DNA of 64,000 bases from Dromiciops gliroides (lineage: Eukaryota > Chordata > Mammalia > Microbiotheria > Microbiotheriidae): assembly GCF_019393635.1 (NCBI RefSeq), contig NC_057861.1, positions 192,898,026 to 192,962,025 of the forward strand, written 5' to 3'. A model generated the notes under the pieces. The model made no database searches. It was given only the letters and a program-made list of their open reading frames with translations, and had not been told where the DNA came from. Made by a program: the position numbers and the translations under genes. Shown in pieces: positions 60,001 through 64,000 of the stretch. Each line of letters begins with the position of its first letter. The stretch's first letter is position 1.

Positions 60001-60379
60001 CCTCCCATGAGAGGTAATTCACATTTCACAGTCCTTAGTCTCTGTCCAAGTGACTTCTGGAGGCAGGGAGAGAATAGAACTGGCTACAGCGAGATGTTGG
60101 GCTCTTCCCCTCAGACTTAGTACAGTGAAACACAGACACATATACATGTACTGCCTCAGTTCCTTCTGTTCCTCAATAATCTTGATGAGCTCTGTAGCAG
60201 CACTGAGCAGTGCTACACTGCTGTCTCAGCTACAGTAAGCCTCTGCTTTTTGTTTATCTATCCTGAGGAGGGAAGGGGGGGGGGGGCGAACATTACTGAG
60301 TTATGTTACAAACATATAGGTTGCTTTTGTTGTCCTGCTGCAGTGGGAAGTGGAGGAGAGGTGCCTTTCTGACCACTTC

Positions 60380-60690
60380 TCCAATTTCCATTGCTGACCA
60401 TGTACCCCATTTTGCTTGTTTCCCAAGGTTCTGCTCTAAGCCCTTTTCCCATCTCTCATCAGGTCCCATGGTTTTTAACTATCATCTCTATATGGATAAC
60501 TCACACACAGGTACTCAGTATGTATATATCCATATACACATACAATTATGTGTATACATACATATATACATCCAGTACTAGTCTCTAGGAACTATTTTAT
60601 TCTTTGAACTCATATTCCTAGTTCCTAGCACTTTGCCTGGAACAAAATGATTCATATCACTTGTTTATAGCAAATGCTTGCTGACTGATC
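60380..60690 (+). repeat. L2-type LINE 3' end
   Basis: Reads cccatggtttttaactatca, tctctatatggataactcac and cctagcactttgcctgg, ending atgcttgctgactga. An internal TATA/CATA-rich run lies at 60520-60570. Confidence 0.65.
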
Positions 60691-60694
60691 ATTT

Positions 60695-61130
60695 ATGAAG
60701 GACACTGATAAGCTGGAGAATTTCCAAAGGTCACCTAGGAAGGTGAAGGGCCTTGAGTTCATTCATATAAGGTCAAAACAGTTGGGAATGTTTAGCCTGG
60801 AAAAAAGAAGGCATGGAGGGAGACATGACAATAGTAAGGCTGTTCTCTTTGGTCTCCAGGTCAGTGGGTCAGCCACCAAGTATGTATTAAGCATTTGCTA
60901 TATACTAGGCACTATGCAAAAAAGAACCAGGCATAGGGGTAGAAGTTACAGCCAGGATGATATGGGCTCAGAGGAAGCAAAACTTCCTAACTATTAGAGC
61001 TATCCAAAGGTGAAATCCCCTGCCTCAGAAAGTAGTGGTTTCCTCTTTAGGAGACATCTTTAGGCAGAAGTTGGATGACTGATGACTTGGGATACCAAAG
61101 AGGCACAGATACATGGCCTCTAATGTTCTT
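60695..61130 (+). mobile_element. L3/CR1 3' region with a MIR-like insert
   Basis: Sense: gggaatgtttagcctggaaa, ggagggagacatgacaatag, then after a MIR-like piece (60880-60940, tattaagcatttgctatata), gcaaaacttcctaactatta and ggcagaagttggatgactga. Confidence 0.75.
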
Positions 61131-61374
61131 TCCAACTTTGAGGGTCTATAATTGATATATAAGAAGACATGGTAGTTAAAGTTGTTACAGTCAAAAGGGA
61201 AAAGGGAAAGCTGAGGAATACTATTAGCAACTAGCATGGACTCTTTTGCATGCCAACTAGTGGCATGAGAGTAGTTAATACCGACCCCCCCTCCCCAACA
61301 ATGGCATAGTATGATTAGGGTTGCTTGTTGGCTATGAAAGAACATCATAAGTCATTTAGAATGCTTGTTTAGAG

Positions 61375-61565
61375 GCATAATGTAGCGGAAAGACAGCTGG
61401 ATTTAGAGTCAGAGTTCATGGGTTTAAATTCTGTCTTTGCCACTTAATGTCTGTTTGACCTTGGGCAAGTCAACCTTTCTGGACCTCAATTTTCTCACCT
61501 GCAAAATGAAAGAGTTGGACTAGATGACCTTTAAGGTTCCTCACAACTCTAAAGTTATGTTCCTA
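61375..61565 (+). repeat. MIR-type SINE, near full length
   Basis: Sense: gtagcggaaagacagctgga, ttgaccttgggcaagtcaac, ttttctcacctgcaaaatga and gttggactagatgaccttta. Confidence 0.85.
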
Positions 61566-63073
61566 AGAAATAAGAATAAGGAATATAATAGTGTAAAATA
61601 TTAATGTTTTTATTTCCTTAATACTAATTACTACTGAAATTATAATAACCTCTTTTGTTTTACTCAAACTACATAGCCCAAACTATACATTATTTCTTAT
61701 TTGAATTTCAACTTATCATCCTTATAAGTTCTTTTTTAAATTGGTGGTAGAAAAAGGAAAATAGGAATAAAATTCATACCAGCATTTAGAGAACAGTCTA
61801 ATATTAATAATTTTAAAGAACTTCTATGTCATTATATCTTGTTGAGAATGTAGCTTAAGTGTATGTTTCCCATGATAAGTCTCTTGCTCACTTATTTTAC
61901 TTCATATACTTTAAGAAAAGTATTCACTCAATAAATGGATTCATTAAATAAATTACAAATGAGGATTCATTTGAAAGACTAAAGATCTAAGCTATATAAT
62001 TTTCAATGTTGCAAAAGAATCTGTAGAAAAAATTAAGTATTTAAAGTCAGAAAGTGCAATGATATCAGATTTCAAGTGCCAATTTTAACCTTTTAACCCT
62101 TCATATCTAATCTTTTGTCCTTTAAAAGATGTTAATACTGAACTAGTATCTGCTGAGTCTTCAGCAGGGCTATAATCCTATTTTGCCCAATAACTGGTAT
62201 AAAGATTTATAGTGAGAGTTCAAATAGAGAAATCTGTGTTTATTCCCTGGCTTAGTCCAGCAGTTATGCTGAGTAAATTCCCTGATATAATTGCAAAGGA
62301 TAAGGAGAAGAGAATCAGCCCCACCTAAAAAAAAAAAATCAAACTTCTGCTCTGTAAAATAAGTAGGACAAAACAAGATGAGTTTGTTCTTATAATTTAT
62401 TCTTATGTAAAGCATATTTTGTAATGCAATACTTCAAAAGTTCTCAGAATATATACCTAGAGGAGTATGATGTATGCTTAGCAAAAGACAAAAAAAATGC
62501 ACATGTGATTATTGGTGTATGTTTTGTCATTTGTTATGTCTTATCCAATTTTAAAGAAATATCCCAAATCTTTATTTTCTTTGTTTCTTTGTTGATATCT
62601 TATCACCTCAAACCAATCATGAGTAAACAATACTCCAACCAGCAGAGTAGCAGGCTTTGCTAAGGGTCATGCAGCTGTAAGACCTGTCTTTCTTTAACTT
62701 ACTATTGATGACAATGTCTTCATTGGCCCCACCCCTTTGGCTCTTCCCCTTTTCATTATGCCACAGGACCCTTTTTAAAAATCTCAGCTCCGTCACGGTT
62801 CCTGACACAAATTATGGCTTCCCCATGAAAACAGAAAATCTAATGAGAAAATTTAACAGTGCACTGGCAAGGAGAACAAATGTACAGGTGTCATCTTGAA
62901 GTTCACTCAAGCAAAATATTAGTTTTTCACATTGGTATTATTCATTCGGAACATTAACCATTCTGAAAACGTATGAGGAATTAATCAGAAACAACACTAT
63001 GTTTTCCCCCCAAAAAACAAAGTTCTCCCATAAAAGATATTACTAAGTACTGTAAATACTGGATTTAACTTAC
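61566..63073. other. ATP9B intron upstream of exon C, no recognised feature
   Basis: 1.5 kb following exon B without a recognised repeat, one of the cleaner stretches. Confidence 0.4.
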
Positions 63074-63138
63074 CCTACCATTAGGAATCCCTGGTACAAA
63101 GGAACAGATGCAAAATAGAAGACTGAAGAAAACACAGC
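63074..63138 (-). CDS. ATP9B: ATP9B coding exon B (TM5 and following loop)
   Basis: 65 bp: 21 full codons plus two bases of a split glycine codon. The peptide [21 protein letters not shown] is a hydrophobic segment that completes TM5 and leads to TM6. Acceptor ttaag then GCTGTG; donor GG then gtaagtt, a near-consensus site. It is followed by an intron of 16.3 kb, the largest in the window. Confidence 0.96.
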
Positions 63139-63372
63139 CTTAAAGAGAGAACACAATAAATAATAAAAAGAAAACAACAACTGAGTTTTTAGTAAGTCAC
63201 ATTTACATTATTCTTCATGCAGACTTCTCAGAGTGCCTTATTATTAAAATCTAATTAAAATCCAATAAAATTAAAAAATGGAACAATCAAGTCCTCTATA
63301 GTAACACTTATAATCCTTTTTAAATGCCATAGCCCTCTGTGGGTATATCAAAAACAAAAAAGGTTTAAATAC

Positions 63373-63528
63373 CTGCATAGTGGAAATAATAAGGCCCCTG
63401 TGCATGACAAATTGACCAAGTGCTGCTGATCTTTTGTAGCTGTTTCGACCATGTACCATTAGCAATCTGCCAATGTGTTTAAACTGTGTGATGGAAAAAT
63501 CTGCTGCCAGAGAAGCTTGCTTTCCCTC
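63373..63528 (-). CDS. ATP9B: ATP9B coding exon A (end of P domain, start of TM5)
   Basis: 156 bp, exactly 52 codons in phase 0. The peptide starts [16 protein letters not shown] and ends [10 protein letters not shown]. Known P4-ATPases have this stretch just after the GDGxNDxxM hinge, followed by the basic GRNSYKRSA segment leading into TM5; that hinge itself must be in the preceding exon, outside the window. Acceptor reads ttaag then GAGGGA; donor is CAG then gtattt. Followed after only 234 bp by the next exon. No damage seen. Identification as the ATP9 subfamily is firm from near-identity to the remembered vertebrate protein; the B paralogue is settled by downstream exons. Confidence 0.96.
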
Positions 63529-64000
63529 CTTAAATGAAAACAAAACAAAGTTCTTTTATAATACCATTTAACTTAGAAATGTTGCATTTCAAAAAATGCT
63601 TTTATAATTCATACATAAAAATTTCAGTGTTTTGAAATATACTTTCAATATACAAATACAAACATGCATATATATTTCATATATATATATAATGTATATA
63701 TGGTTTAAGGTAGAGAGTAGCTTATAAATCATGTAGTCTAGTTCTCTCATTTAACAGATGACAACACTCAGTGATATATTTCTTGAATATGTGTGTGTCT
63801 ATAGGTACTTCATTAATAGTTTGGATATACATACACAGTCAATATCTTTGAATAGCCCAAGAATACTTACTGATCATGTTAAAAGGAACCTTTCTTGTGT
63901 ATATCTTACAAGTTTAGTTACAGCAATCTCCAAATACTATAGATTTCTAGTAATCTAAGGAAACATGGGCTTATATAAGATTACTTTCCCAAAGTTCTAA
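63529..64000. other. ATP9B intron upstream of exon A (open at the window edge)
   Basis: Nothing recognised besides an AT-rich run near 63660-63705. The previous exon, with the GDGxND hinge, is not in the window. Confidence 0.5.

Larger units (their letters stand above)
18461..63528 (-). other. ATP9B: ATP9B gene, 3' part (partial; 7 coding exons plus 3' UTR)
   Basis: The gene runs right to left. Exons at 63373-63528, 63074-63138, 46677-46785, 32976-33033, 32016-32219, 22283-22315 (cassette) and 20735-20871 all have AG acceptors and GT donors on the minus strand, and their phases join without a break. Introns are 234, 16288, 13643, 756, 9700 and 1411 bp. The product is a P4-ATPase; ATP9B proteins are known to sit at the trans-Golgi network and, unusually for the family, to leave the ER without a CDC50 partner. 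Only the last 11-12 percent or so of coding sequence lies here: the C-terminal edge of the P domain and TM5-TM10. The DKTGT phosphorylation site and GDGxND motif are outside the window. The 5' part lies beyond 64000. The lower gene boundary is set by a candidate poly(A) signal and is uncertain. Confidence 0.93.

Overview
The window is non-coding-rich vertebrate DNA from a marsupial, most likely an Australian lineage. The evidence is about twenty copies of a tRNA-derived SINE (A box tggcgcagtgga, B box gttcaaatcc, ending cccccattgcccygc plus an A-rich tail) that I recognise as WSINE1-like, together with MAR1-type CORE-SINEs, MIR, L2, L3/CR1 and RTE relics and marsupial-type L1. The species cannot be fixed from the sequence alone.

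One host gene is present, on the minus strand: the 3' part of ATP9B, a P4-ATPase (class II phospholipid-flippase-like ATPase of the trans-Golgi network). Seven coding exons can be read with canonical splice sites and matching phases, running from 63528 down to the stop codon at 20735-20737. They encode the end of the P domain and transmembrane helices 5-10. One of them is a 33-nt in-frame cassette microexon (22283-22315) encoding GIGRVSFGAFL in the TM9-TM10 loop; its presence supports ATP9B over ATP9A. Upstream exons, including the catalytic core, lie beyond position 64000. A 3' UTR follows the stop; its end is uncertain, with polyadenylation signals at 20249, 19130 and 18491.

Layout. 1-18460: intergenic DNA downstream of ATP9B, with SINEs, MIR/MAR1, L1 pieces, a DNA-transposon relic and two LTR-like fossils; no gene seen. 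18460-20734: repeat-poor 3' UTR. 20735-33033: four exons and three introns, the largest holding an LTR-like fossil, L1 3' ends, an RTE reverse-transcriptase relic and an L3/CR1 element split by an L1. 33034-46676: intron with stacked SINEs and LTR-like fossils near 35-36.5 kb, and a long L2-type region at 43-46 kb. 46786-63073: intron with a deleted L1 (49.3-53.2 kb), a large antisense L1 region with a solo-LTR-like insert (54.4-57.7 kb), and more SINEs. 63074-63528: two closely spaced exons.

I found no new multi-gene system. The points most worth a second look are the microexon and its flanks, a 43-bp L1-5'-end-like insert with a perfect 13-bp duplication, a SINE with apparently transduced 3' flank, and a site hit twice by SINEs and then by an LTR element.
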